64,000 nt of DNA from Acidobacteriota bacterium (GTDB taxonomy: Bacteria > Acidobacteriota > Thermoanaerobaculia > Multivoradales > J023), in contig JAJCXR010000032.1 of the NCBI GenBank assembly GCA_029263315.1, positions 62,001 through 126,000 of the forward strand. The letters are read 5' to 3'. The notes below the pieces were generated by a model. The model made no database searches. It was not told the origin of the DNA and was given only the letters and a program-made list of their open reading frames with translations. The position numbers and the translations under genes are program-made. Shown piece after piece: positions 42,475-50,727 of this stretch (its first letter is position 1; every line of letters starts with the position of its first letter).

Positions 42475-42992
42475 GGCGATTGATCGAAGGTTTGGTCGAG
42501 CTCACGGTAGAGCACCACCCATGAATCGTCACGCCGTTTGAGCTGGTACTTGACACGGTTGCCCTGGTCGAGGCTTTCGCTCATCGGCACCCGAGCACCG
42601 AGGGAGAGGGATTTGAGGTCCCAGACCTCGAAGGTGGTGACAAAGGCGTTGGAGTAGTTCCACACCGAAACGTCCTCGACCACCAGGGACTTGAATTGGG
42701 GCTCGAAAAGCCGCCCTTGGGACGCCAGCTCGCGGAGCCTGACCTCGATCTTCGACATCTCCTTGGGCACCGCCATGCCTTCGAGCAGGTTGGAGTCGCG
42801 CTCGGCGTAGGCCTGCCCAAGCTTGGGCAGGTAGGCGTTGAGGAAGACCTCGATCTCTTGACGGTCGATCTCTTCTTCGACCTCGCTGTCGCCGCATGCG
42901 ACGAGACTCAGGAGGGTCAGGCAGAGTATGGGAACGGAAAAAAGGAGTCGCCAGGAACGCAGAGTCGGCCGTGGCGTGGATGGTTTCTTCAT
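42471..42992 (-). CDS. Lipoprotein of unknown function
   Basis: 173 residues with a lipoprotein signal peptide ending in LLSLVAC (Cys near residue 33). The mature part starts with a helix (EIDRQEIEVFLNAYLPKLGQ) and continues into a mixed alpha/beta domain with KSLVVEDVSVWNYSN and VKYQLKRRDDSWVVLYRELD, resembling the NTF2/lumazine-like fold of small envelope proteins (guess). A TGCTAGACT element at 43001-43009 stands 8 bases before the ATG, too close for a normal leader, so a leaderless or very short 5' region is possible. It is coupled to der. Confidence 0.7.
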   Translation of the reverse strand: MKKPSTPRPTLRSWRLLFSVPILCLTLLSLVACGDSEVEEEIDRQEIEVFLNAYLPKLGQAYAERDSNLLEGMAVPKEMSKIEVRLRELASQGRLFEPQFKSLVVEDVSVWNYSNAFVTTFEVWDLKSLSLGARVPMSESLDQGNRVKYQLKRRDDSWVVLYRELDQTFDQSP

Positions 42993-43167
42993 AGGTTCGC
43001 AGTCTAGCATTGGGGATCTCCGATCTCGATCCTGGATCGTCATTTCAGCGCCGCCGTCGACGGTGTCACCGACACAACCCATTGGACCGTCGGTCAACGG
43101 GTCTGGTTCCTTCTCCTCGGAACCTGGCAACGTCATCCACCAGGGTGAGAAAGTGTGTTGGCGAGCA

Positions 43168-43196
43168 TTGACACCTCCAGACCGGTTCTCTAGAAT
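43168..43196 (+). promoter_or_regulatory. Sigma-70 promoter for tRNA-Leu
   Basis: TTGACA at 43168-43173, a 17-base spacer and TAGAAT at 43191-43196. This is near consensus in both hexamers. It lies about 100 bases upstream of tRNA-Leu, the only gene on this strand here. Confidence 0.8.
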
Positions 43197-43296
43197 CCGC
43201 TCTCCGTGGCGGTCAATACCGTGGCGGCGAGCCCGATTCGAGTTTTCTTGGGTCAGCGCAAGTTGCTCAAGGTGGAACATCGGGTTCTCAGGTCAG

Positions 43297-43383
43297 GCGA
43301 AAGTGGCGGAATTGGTAGACGCGCAAGATTCAGGTTCTTGTGGCCGCAAGGTCGTGGGGGTTCGAGTCCCCCCTTTCGCACCA
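43297..43383 (+). tRNA. tRNA-Leu(CAG)
   Basis: 87 nt with encoded CCA. Acceptor arms GCGAAAG and CTTTCGC; D-loop AATTGGTAGAC; anticodon stem CAAGA/TCTTG with loop TTCAGGT, so the anticodon is CAG (leucine CUG). A long variable arm (TGGCCGCAAGGTCG) and T-arm GGTTCGAGTCC are typical of class II tRNA-Leu. No terminator is obvious after it; about 160 bases without a gene follow. Confidence 0.97.
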
Positions 43384-43542
43384 TCCCTCTCTCCCATCCA
43401 GCAAATCCCACATCTGTAGCTTTTGCCGAATTTTTTTCCTGGCCGGGTTTCTACCCAGGCGGGTCATTCGCCCTCTCTGACTGTGACTCTGTGACCGCGA
43501 CTCTCTGACGGTGTCTCGGTGAGTGGGCTGGCGGAGCGCTGC

Positions 43543-44040
43543 TCAGCTCGAGGTGGTCAGGACCAACTGGGCGTTGATCAATAGGGCCCCCCGACGGCAG
43601 ATACTGCCCCGCACCTTGAGCAGACGACCGAAAGCGGCGGTCTGCTCCACTTCGACATCGAGCTCGTCCCCAGCCATCAAGGGTCGATCGACCAACTCCT
43701 CAGCGAAGGTGGCGTTGTCGATGGCCGCTAAAAGCCCCGGTCCTCCACCGTCGGCCGGTGAAGTCGGTATGCCGGAAGCATTGGGCGCTCCGGCGGCGGT
43801 CGAGGCGGCGGCTTGGGCCAGGATCTCCAGGGCGACGATGGGCGACAGCTCACCCCGACGGGGCAGGTGGGCGGTACCGCTGAGCCGCAGGCGATGGCGA
43901 TGCACCACCCCTGAGCCGGGCGCCCCTGAGCCGGGCGCCCCTGTGCCGGGCGCCCCTGAGCCGGGCGCCCCTATGCCGGGCGCCCCTGCATCCGGTGATG
44001 ACTCCAACCAGCGGAAGGGGTAACGATGGGGTAAGCTCAC
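43543..44040 (-). CDS. FabZ-like hotdog dehydratase with repeat insertion
   Basis: 165 residues. Hotdog-fold pattern: LPHRYPFRWLES at the N-terminus (where FabZ has LPHRYPFLLVDR), HLPRRGELSPIVALEILAQ near 58-78 (the central helix), AAIDNATFAEELVDRPLMAG and the closing strands DVEVEQTAAFGRLLKVRGS. The His of the LPHRYPF motif is the usual FabZ catalytic residue; the second (Glu) lies in the central helix as ALEILAQ. Between strand one and the central helix sits a Gly-Ala-Pro-Gly-Ser run encoded by a 15-bp repeat. It is separated from the ACP gene by 21 bases. A lipid or aryl-polyene type acyl chain may be made elsewhere. Confidence 0.75.
   Translation of the reverse strand: MSLPHRYPFRWLESSPDAGAPGIGAPGSGAPGTGAPGSGAPGSGVVHRHRLRLSGTAHLPRRGELSPIVALEILAQAAASTAAGAPNASGIPTSPADGGGPGLLAAIDNATFAEELVDRPLMAGDELDVEVEQTAAFGRLLKVRGSICRRGALLINAQLVLTTSS
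43911..43985. repeat. Five 15-bp units inside the hotdog gene
   Basis: Five perfect-period units of CTGAGCCGGGCGCCC on the plus strand, coding on the minus strand for a GAPGS-type pentapeptide run inserted between the first strand and the central helix. Confidence 0.9.
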
Positions 44041-44061
44041 GTCATCGGCCGCCGACCCGTG

Positions 44062-44352
44062 TCACTCGGCTCGACGGCGTTGGGCGACAAAATCCGCCAG
44101 CGCGGCGACCGATTCCAGGGCCTGGCTGCCGACTTCCTCGTCGTCGATCTTGACTCCGAGCTCTTGCTCCACCCCGAGCACCAGCTCCAGGGCGTCGATG
44201 GAATCGAGGCCCAAGCCCTCATCTCCGAACAATGGCTGCTCATCGTCGATCTCCGAGGCCTTGATCTCAAGCTTCAAACGGTCGACGATCAAGTCCTTGA
44301 TGCTGGTGCGCAGCTCATCGAGGGGAATCTGCTGGAAAGTGCTGTCTGTCAT
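44062..44352 (-). CDS. Acyl carrier protein
   Basis: 96 residues. The phosphopantetheine attachment motif is GLDSIDALELVLGVEQE (Ser near 49), the defining feature of an acyl carrier protein. The protein is acidic and helical throughout, as in ACP. Its neighbour is a FabZ-like hotdog gene rather than a fabF/fabG run, so it may serve a specialised acyl pathway. The AUG start at 44352 has no clear ribosome site. Confidence 0.92.
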   Translation of the reverse strand: MTDSTFQQIPLDELRTSIKDLIVDRLKLEIKASEIDDEQPLFGDEGLGLDSIDALELVLGVEQELGVKIDDEEVGSQALESVAALADFVAQRRRAE

Positions 44353-44577
44353 GGATTCTAGCGTGTCCTAAGTTGACTGTTGTTGGTCGGCAAGTCCTGG
44401 TTCTTCCCCCGGGCCGACGGGTGGTCGGGGCGGCGGCAGTGCCGCGCTCGCGCCTGCCCCAGAGGATAGGGGACAGCGGCGCGGATGGTACCACAGGCGC
44501 CGCATCGGGCGGCATGCCTGCTGCCATGACTCGGGCTTCGTGCCGAGACGCCACTTGGATCTCGTACCCGTCGGCCC

Positions 44578-44590
44578 ATTGTGAAACAAT
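44578..44590 (+). promoter_or_regulatory. ATTGT-GAA-ACAAT dyad upstream of rex
   Basis: A 13-bp near-palindrome containing TTGTGAAA, one half of the Rex site TTGTGAAATTAATTTCACAA, lies 38 bases before the rex ATG. The second half does not match well, so autoregulation is only a possibility. Confidence 0.3.
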
Positions 44591-44628
44591 CTGCCCATCG
44601 GCGAGGCCTTTTCCCTGCCCTACTCAGC

Positions 44629-45252
44629 ATGCATCATTCCGAGGACATCTCATCACTGGCCCTCAACCGGCTGTCGACTTACCTGCGCTGCCTGCGACTA
44701 TTGCAGGAATCCAACGTCAAACGTATCTCCTCCCAAGAGCTGGCCCGTCGTTTCCACCTCTCGGCGGCCCAGATCCGCAAGGATCTCGCCTACTTCGGAG
44801 AATTTGGCATCCGCGGCGTGGGGTATGACGTCGCCAGCCTTTGCCGCCGCCTCGAAGCCCTCCTCGGCCTAGAACGGGAACATCCGGTGGTGGTGGTGGG
44901 GGCCGGCAATATCGGTCGTGCCCTGGCCCGTTTCCCCGGTTTCAACTCCGGCAGCTTTCGCATTCACGGCATCGTCGACAACGACCCGCAGAAAGTGGGT
45001 CAACGGATCAATGACCTGGAGGTCCGCCCGAGCTCCGAGTTGCCGCAGCTGGTGCAGCAAAGCCAAGCCGAGATCGGCATCCTGGCGGTCCCCGCCGAGG
45101 CGGCACCTGAGAACTACCGCTGCCTCGTCGCCGCCGGAATCCGCTCGATTCTGAATTTTGCCCCGGTTCCCCTCGATCCCATTCCGGATATCCGGGTCAA
45201 GACGGTGGACCTGCTCATCTTCTTGGAAGAGCTCGCCTATTTCCTCCGCTGA
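44629..45252 (+). CDS. rex: Redox-sensing transcriptional repressor Rex
   Basis: 207 residues from the ATG at 44629. Rex senses the NADH/NAD+ ratio and represses genes for anaerobic and respiratory metabolism. The winged-helix half is around 10-75 (LNRLSTYLRCLRLLQES, ISSQELARRFHLSAAQIRKDLAYF). The Rossmann half begins at VVVVGAGNIGRALARF (GxGxxG near 90), followed by HGIVDNDPQKVG and LNFAPVPLDPIPDIRVKTVD. An upstream in-frame GTG at 44581 lies inside the dyad and adds 16 unlikely residues, so it is rejected. The next gene starts 16 bases downstream. Confidence 0.93.
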   Translation: MHHSEDISSLALNRLSTYLRCLRLLQESNVKRISSQELARRFHLSAAQIRKDLAYFGEFGIRGVGYDVASLCRRLEALLGLEREHPVVVVGAGNIGRALARFPGFNSGSFRIHGIVDNDPQKVGQRINDLEVRPSSELPQLVQQSQAEIGILAVPAEAAPENYRCLVAAGIRSILNFAPVPLDPIPDIRVKTVDLLIFLEELAYFLR

Positions 45253-45268
45253 GGGGTGGCCCGCGTCC

Positions 45269-46675
45269 ATGGACCTGCTGATCCCCGATCCCGACCTGCG
45301 CCGGGCCCTCGACACCATCTGTACCAGTATCCACCGGGCCGGCGGCCGAGCCGTCCTGGTCGGTGGCTCGGTGCGGGACAGCCTGCGGGGCGAGCCGGCC
45401 AAGGACCTCGACTTCGAGGTCTTCGGCCTCGACGCCGATGCCCTGCGGGCCATTCTCGGGCAGCACTTCGACCTCGACTTGGTGGGCATGTCGTTTGGCG
45501 TGCTGAAGATCCGCCACTTGCCCATCGACGTCGCCCTACCCCGCCGCGAGTCCAAGCGGGGCCTCGGCCACCGGGGCTTCGAAGTTCACTCCGATCCCCA
45601 CATGAGCTTCCGTGAAGCGTCCAAACGTCGCGATTTCACCATCAACGCCATGGGCTACGATCCCCTCCAAGGCCAGCTGCTGGACCCTTGGGGTGGTCGG
45701 AAGGACCTCGCCGAAGGCCGTTTGCGCCATGTCTCGGAGCATTTCGACGAAGACCCCCTGCGGGTGCTGCGGGCCATGCAAATGCTCGCCCGCTTCGAGT
45801 TGCGGGCCGCCGCAGAGACCGTCGAGCGCTGTCGTCACATCGAGCCGGAGGGTTTGCCACGGGAACGGCTGCTGGAAGAATGGAAGAAACTGCTGCTGAG
45901 GGGGCGGCGGATCTCCCGCGGTCTGGCATTTCTCCGCGACTGTGGTTGGGTCCGCTACTACCCCGAGCTCGCGGCGCTGATCGATTGTCCCCAAGACCCG
46001 GAATGGCACCCCGAGGGGGATGTCTGGGTGCATACGCTGCATGTGCTCGACGCCTTTGCCAGCGAGCGCCTGGGCGACCCTTGGGAAGATTTGGTGGTGG
46101 GGTTCGCCTGCCTCTGCCATGACTTCGGCAAACCTCTCACCACCGCCTTCGAGGACGGACGCTGGCGCTCCAAGGGTCACGAGTCGGCGGGGGAAGAGCC
46201 CAGCCGCAGCTTTCTCGCCCGGCTGAGCAATCAGCCCCGCTTGGCGGACGAGGTGGTGCCCCTGGTGCGGGAACATCTACGGCCGATCCAGCTCTTCCTG
46301 TCCGATGCCAGCGCCGCCGCCATCCGCCGCCTGGCTCGCCGGGTGGGTCGCATCGATCGACTGGTGCGGGTGTGCAGGGCCGACCATGCCGGACGCCCTC
46401 CCCTGGCCTTCGACGACTTCCCCGCCGGTCACTGGCTGCTGGCCCAAGCCGAGCAACTGGCCGTCGCCTCCCAAGAGCCACAGCCCATCGTCCTGGGACG
46501 TCATCTCATCGCCCTCGGGCTCTCCCCCGGCCCCCATTTCTCGGATCTGTTGGAACAGTGCTTCGAGGCCCAACTGGAAGGCACGTTCAACGATCTCGAC
46601 GGTGGGCTAGAGGTGGCCCGGCGGGTGGTGGCCACCCACCTGCAAAGCCCACTGGCATCCGACCCGCACCCCTGA
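45269..46675 (+). CDS. CCA tRNA nucleotidyltransferase-like protein with HD domain
   Basis: 468 residues. The class II poly(A)/CCA polymerase head is clear: AVLVGGSVRDSLRG near 25-40 (with the Gly-Gly-Ser motif), KDLDFEVFGLD near 48 (the two metal-binding Asp) and RRDFTINAMGYDP near 120. An RNA-binding helical domain follows. The second half has an HD phosphohydrolase domain: WVHTLHVLDAF near 250 and FACLCHDFGKPLTT near 280. It therefore resembles the E. coli-type Cca/HD enzymes. It follows rex closely and may be translated from the same transcript. Whether this is the CCA-adding enzyme or a poly(A) polymerase cannot be told from sequence alone. Confidence 0.88.
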   Translation: MDLLIPDPDLRRALDTICTSIHRAGGRAVLVGGSVRDSLRGEPAKDLDFEVFGLDADALRAILGQHFDLDLVGMSFGVLKIRHLPIDVALPRRESKRGLGHRGFEVHSDPHMSFREASKRRDFTINAMGYDPLQGQLLDPWGGRKDLAEGRLRHVSEHFDEDPLRVLRAMQMLARFELRAAAETVERCRHIEPEGLPRERLLEEWKKLLLRGRRISRGLAFLRDCGWVRYYPELAALIDCPQDPEWHPEGDVWVHTLHVLDAFASERLGDPWEDLVVGFACLCHDFGKPLTTAFEDGRWRSKGHESAGEEPSRSFLARLSNQPRLADEVVPLVREHLRPIQLFLSDASAAAIRRLARRVGRIDRLVRVCRADHAGRPPLAFDDFPAGHWLLAQAEQLAVASQEPQPIVLGRHLIALGLSPGPHFSDLLEQCFEAQLEGTFNDLDGGLEVARRVVATHLQSPLASDPHP

Positions 46676-46722
46676 AAACCCCACCCGACAAGGTGGTGAC
46701 ACCAAGGTGGGATACAATACAT

Positions 46723-46767
46723 TGACTTGAAATCCGGTGACTTGAGATCCAGTGATTCGAGATCCCC
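46723..46767 (+). repeat. Three 15-bp units before the dehydrogenase gene
   Basis: Three 15-bp units (TGACTTGAAATCCGG, TGACTTGAGATCCAG, TGATTCGAGATCCCC) directly upstream of the acyl-CoA dehydrogenase ribosome site, after a TACAAT hexamer at 46713. Confidence 0.75.
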
Positions 46768-46782
46768 TCAGCAGGAGACCCG

Positions 46783-49050
46783 ATGCTCGCGCAGTTGCTC
46801 GCCCACCTCCGCCGTCGCAATCTCGTCCCAGAGATGTCCGAGACCGAGAGGGTCGCCCTCGAAGCTGGCGATGTCTGGATCGACGGTGAGCTGTTCTCAG
46901 GGCGACCGGACCTGGAAGGCATTCTGGTGGAAACCTACCCACGGCTGTGCCGCCATGAGCAGGAATTCCTCGACGGGCCGGTGAACGAAGTCTGCGCCAT
47001 GGTCGATCGCCAGTGGGTGGAGCGTCACAAGGATCTACCGCCGGAGGTCTGGGACTACTTGCGGCAGCACCGTTTTTTTGGCCTCGCCCTGCCGCGCAAA
47101 TACGGGGGCCACGAGCTCTCTTCCCTGGCGGTAAGCAGTGTCTTCGGCAAGCTGGGTAGCCATTCCTTCGCCCTGCAGTCGGTGGTCCTGATCCCCAATT
47201 CCGTCGGCCCGGGGGAATTGCTCCTCGACATCGGGACCAGTGAGCAGAAGGCCCACTACCTGCCCCGCCTGGCGCGGGGGGAAGACATTCCCTGCTTTGC
47301 CCTCACCGAGCCGACGGCCGGTTCCGACGCCGCCGCCATGACGTCCCACGGCGTCGTCTTCGTCGGTGATGACGGCGAGCTCTACCTGCGTCTCGATTGG
47401 GACAAACGCTACATCACCCTGGCCCCCATCGCCACCCTGCTGGGCCTGGCCTTTCGTCTCGAAGACCCCGACAACCTGCTGCGCAAGGGCACAGCCCCCG
47501 GCATCACCTGCGCCCTGGTCCCCACCCACCTGGAGGGGGTCGAGATCGGCCGGCGTCACGACCCCATGGGCCTGCCCTTCGCCAACGGCCCAACCCGCGG
47601 CCACGGCGTGGTCATCCCGGTCGATCAAATCATCGGCGGCCCCGAGATGGCGGGACGCGGTTGGCAAATGCTCATGGAAGCGCTGTCCGGCGGCCGCGCC
47701 ATTTCCCTCCCCGCCGGGGCCGCCGCCGGCGCCAAGAAGGCCGCCCGGGTGGTGGGGGCCTACAGCATCGTCCGCCAACAATTCGGCCTCTCGGTGGGGA
47801 TGTTCGAGGGCATTGAAGAACCCTTGGCACGCCTCGGCGGCCTGAGCTATTTGATGGAAGCGGCCCGGGTTTTCACCTGCGGTGCCATCGACTCCGGGGA
47901 ACGCCCCGCCGTCGTCTCCGCCCTGATGAAATACAACCTGACGGAGCTGGCCAGGCAGCTGTCCGGCGATGCCATGGACGTCTTGGCCGGCGCCGCCATC
48001 TGCCGAGGCCGCCGCAACCTGATCGCCGATGGCTACCTGGCGGCGCCGATCGGCATCACCGTCGAAGGGGCCAACATCCTGACCCGCACTCTGATCGTCT
48101 TCGGCCAGGGTGTCATCCGTTGCCACCCCCACATTCGACAGCTGATGGACGCGGTGCGCGACAACGACGAAGACGCCTTCCGCCAGAGCCTGTGGGCTCA
48201 AATACGACACGTGGCGGGCAATTTCGGTCGCGGTCTGCTACTCGCCGCTAGCCGCGGTCGCTGGGCCGACACACCGGTGCGCCGTGACCCGACGGCCGTC
48301 TACTATCGTCGCCTGGCTTGGGCATCGGCCCGCTTCGCTTTCTACGGCGACCTGGCGATGGCCGTCTTCGGCCCGGCCCTCAAGCGTCGCGGCAAGATCA
48401 CCGGACGCTTGGCGGACATTCTTTCCTGGATGTACCTGGCCATCGCCACCCTGCGGCGCTACGAAGCCGAAGGACGCCGGGCCGAGGATCTCCCCCTGGT
48501 GCATTGGGCGACGCAATACAGCTTAGACCGCATCCAGCAGGCCTTCACCGGCCTGCTGGCCAACATCGACGTACCTTGGCTAGGGGCCTGGCTGCGAGGT
48601 CCCGTCGCCTGGTGGCATCGCCTCAACCCCATCGGCTTGCCCCCGTCCGACCTGCTCGGCGGACAAGTGGCGGCGGTCCTGCGGCGCCCCGGCGAACAGC
48701 GGGATCGTCTCACCGACGGCCTCTTCCTCGGTTGCCCCGAGGGGGACGCCCAGCGAGACTTGGAACGGGCCTTCGAGCTCACCGTCGAGGCTACGCCCCT
48801 GATGGCCCGCTTGCGCCAGGCGATTCGCCGCGGTCAGCTCGTCCCCTCGCCGTTGGCGGAAATGCTAACCCAAGCCGTCGCCGAGGGCTTGCTCAGCGAG
48901 CCGGAAGCGGACCTGGTCAGGGAGGCGGACGAAGCCCGCCAGGTGGCCATTGCCGTGGACGACATGAGCCTGGAGGAGCTGCGCGCTCAGACGGCCGACG
49001 GACAGACCACCGATGATGCCAACGTGGCCCCCATGGCGGTGGCCAGCTGA
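46783..49050 (+). CDS. fadE: FadE-type acyl-CoA dehydrogenase
   Basis: 755-residue flavoprotein that starts beta-oxidation. It has the extended architecture of E. coli FadE. Visible parts: ALPRKYGGHELSSLAVSSVF in the N-terminal helical domain, CFALTEPTAGSDAAAMTS (FAD/substrate loop) near 170, GRAISLPAGAAAGAKKAARV near 305 and the helical flavin domain with ANILTRTLIVFGQG near 435. The last 250 residues are the extra DUF1974-like tail of FadE. The C-terminus is Asp/Glu-rich. SRAP follows after 22 bases; the pair has no obvious shared role. Confidence 0.93.
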   Translation: MLAQLLAHLRRRNLVPEMSETERVALEAGDVWIDGELFSGRPDLEGILVETYPRLCRHEQEFLDGPVNEVCAMVDRQWVERHKDLPPEVWDYLRQHRFFGLALPRKYGGHELSSLAVSSVFGKLGSHSFALQSVVLIPNSVGPGELLLDIGTSEQKAHYLPRLARGEDIPCFALTEPTAGSDAAAMTSHGVVFVGDDGELYLRLDWDKRYITLAPIATLLGLAFRLEDPDNLLRKGTAPGITCALVPTHLEGVEIGRRHDPMGLPFANGPTRGHGVVIPVDQIIGGPEMAGRGWQMLMEALSGGRAISLPAGAAAGAKKAARVVGAYSIVRQQFGLSVGMFEGIEEPLARLGGLSYLMEAARVFTCGAIDSGERPAVVSALMKYNLTELARQLSGDAMDVLAGAAICRGRRNLIADGYLAAPIGITVEGANILTRTLIVFGQGVIRCHPHIRQLMDAVRDNDEDAFRQSLWAQIRHVAGNFGRGLLLAASRGRWADTPVRRDPTAVYYRRLAWASARFAFYGDLAMAVFGPALKRRGKITGRLADILSWMYLAIATLRRYEAEGRRAEDLPLVHWATQYSLDRIQQAFTGLLANIDVPWLGAWLRGPVAWWHRLNPIGLPPSDLLGGQVAAVLRRPGEQRDRLTDGLFLGCPEGDAQRDLERAFELTVEATPLMARLRQAIRRGQLVPSPLAEMLTQAVAEGLLSEPEADLVREADEARQVAIAVDDMSLEELRAQTADGQTTDDANVAPMAVAS

Positions 49051-49072
49051 CGACTGCGAGGAATGACACCCC

Positions 49073-49744
49073 ATGTGCGGACGCTACACCCTCAGTGACC
49101 CGGGCGACCTGCTCAAAGAGCTTCACGTCGAGGCGGCGCTAGACATCACGCCGCGTTACAACATCGCCCCCACCCAAAACGTCTTGGCGATCCGCAGCCG
49201 GGATGGTGACGGGCCAAACGAAGCCGTCTACCTGCGGTGGGGCCTGGTGCCCTACTGGGCCAAAGACCCGTCGATCGGCAACCGTATGATCAACGCCCGT
49301 TCTGAGACGGCGGCGGAAAAGCCATCCTTTCGCACCGCCATGAAGAAACGCCGCTGCCTCATCCCCAGCGACGGGTTCTATGAATGGGTCAAGGTCGGCA
49401 AGGCCAAACAGCCCTACCACATCCACCTGCCAGAACGCCGTCCCTTCGTCTTCGCCGGGCTATGGGAACGCTGGACACGGGGCCCCGAGCCTCTGGAGAC
49501 CTGCACCATCCTCACCACCGCCGCCAACGACGACATCCGTCCGGTGCACGATCGTATGCCGGTGATTCTCGAAAGCGACGCCCGCCAGACGTGGCTCGAT
49601 CCCGAGGTGCACGACAGCGAGCTCCTGACCACCATGCTGCGTCCGCTGCCGCCGGGCAAGCTCCAGCTCACCGCCGTCAGCACCTTGGTCAACAGTCCAC
49701 GCAACGAGACGGCGGCCTGCTTGGAGCCCTTGACCGCGTCCTGA
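49073..49744 (+). CDS. SRAP-family (YedK/HMCES) abasic-site protein
   Basis: 223 residues. SRAP proteins form a covalent DNA-protein link at abasic sites in single-stranded DNA. The catalytic Cys2 is exposed after Met removal (MCGRYT). Other conserved positions are Asn in PRYNIAPTQ near 34, INARSETAAEKPSFR near 75, SDGFYEWVK near 102 (the catalytic Glu) and PVHDRMPVIL near 160 (the His). It matches the normal length. Confidence 0.95.
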   Translation: MCGRYTLSDPGDLLKELHVEAALDITPRYNIAPTQNVLAIRSRDGDGPNEAVYLRWGLVPYWAKDPSIGNRMINARSETAAEKPSFRTAMKKRRCLIPSDGFYEWVKVGKAKQPYHIHLPERRPFVFAGLWERWTRGPEPLETCTILTTAANDDIRPVHDRMPVILESDARQTWLDPEVHDSELLTTMLRPLPPGKLQLTAVSTLVNSPRNETAACLEPLTAS

Positions 49745-49772
49745 GCCCACATCCGGCGTCCCGCCAATAGGA

Positions 49773-49971
49773 AGGTGCCAGGCACTTTTTCGGAGGCAAT
49801 CTTCAGGAGGTGCTAGGCGCTTTTCCGGCGTCCCGCAGGGACGAAATTTCATGGCGAGTGGCTTCAGCCACTCGTCCGCCGCGCTGCTGGCGGAGGCGCC
49901 TGATGGAGGTGCCAGGCACTTTTGGAAGGTGCCAGGCACTTCTGGGGAAGTGCCAGGCACTTTCCCCACCC
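49773..49971. repeat. Cluster of GGTGCCAGGCAC palindromes and REP-like hairpins
   Basis: This gap of about 230 bases holds five related copies of GGTGCCAGGCACTTTT (49773, 49805 degenerate, 49905, 49923 and 49948, some as AAGTGCCAGGCACTTTC). The interior has a 20-bp hairpin CGAGTGGCTTCAGCCACTCG at 49855-49874 with 9-bp arms and a CCGCC/GGCGG stem after it. The pattern resembles REP/RAYT-associated intergenic elements. It separates the SRAP gene (plus) from the site-2 protease gene (minus), two genes whose 3' ends face each other. Confidence 0.75.
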
Positions 49972-50697
49972 TCACCCGTAGGTGAATTCCGGATATAGCA
50001 ATGCCAACGCCAGATCTTTGATCGGCTCGAAGACCGAGCCGAAAAGACGCCAGGCCAGGAGCAGCCCCAGGATGCTCCACATGGGCTCGCGCATCATGTC
50101 CCGGTAACGCTCGGCGATGCCTTGCGGCAAGACCAAGGGCAGGATGGCGCTACCGTCCAGCGGCGGCAGGGGGATGAGGTTGAAGGCGAAGAGCAGCAGG
50201 TTGAGAAAAAAGGTGATGCCGAGGATGGTGGCGACGCCTTCCCAGACACCCGGCTGGGTGGCGGACACCACCTGCGCCAAGCTGCGGAAGGAAGCTGGGG
50301 CTTCGAGGTAGCCAGCCATCATGCCGAGCCGGATACCGAGTCCCGAAAAGAGGACCAGAAGAAGATTGGAGACCGGGCCGGCCAGCGCCATCCAGGCGGC
50401 CCTTTTGGGATAGCGCTGGGCCCACAAGGGATCATAGGGAGCGCTGGCCCAGCCCATCATCCAGCCGGCGTAGGCGAAGCTCAGAAGAGGAATGATGACG
50501 GTGCCAAAGATCTCTCGCCGCATGTGTGGCCAGGGATTGAGAGTCACCTGTCCGCCTTCGTAAGCGGTGGAATCACCGAGCAGATGGGCCACCCAGGCAT
50601 GGGCCGCTTCATGCACCGTCAAGGAGAAAAGGAAAACCACATACCAGGCCAGGCCCAAGGCGAGCATTTGTTGTGCCGAATCCATGGCCAAGAGCAT
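49972..50697 (-). CDS. Site-2 protease-family membrane metallopeptidase (M50)
   Basis: 241 residues, an intramembrane protease homologue. The zinc motif HEAAH is in VHEAAHAWVAHLLG near 29, and the third-ligand segment NLIPLPPLDGS near 170 is the FNLxPLPPLDG signature of the family. About six hydrophobic segments are present. It lacks the PDZ domain of RseP, so it belongs to the small SpoIVFB/YwhC-like group. The gene is convergent with SRAP. ATG at 50697 is used; 50685 is an alternative. Confidence 0.9.
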   Translation of the reverse strand: MLLAMDSAQQMLALGLAWYVVFLFSLTVHEAAHAWVAHLLGDSTAYEGGQVTLNPWPHMRREIFGTVIIPLLSFAYAGWMMGWASAPYDPLWAQRYPKRAAWMALAGPVSNLLLVLFSGLGIRLGMMAGYLEAPASFRSLAQVVSATQPGVWEGVATILGITFFLNLLLFAFNLIPLPPLDGSAILPLVLPQGIAERYRDMMREPMWSILGLLLAWRLFGSVFEPIKDLALALLYPEFTYG

Positions 50698-50727
50698 AAC
50701 CCGTGACGACGTGCAGGCGAAGGGCTA

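Noticed and set aside
47035..48210. 391-codon minus-strand frame inside fadE
   Set aside because: No motif, composition typical of antisense frames in GC-rich genes.
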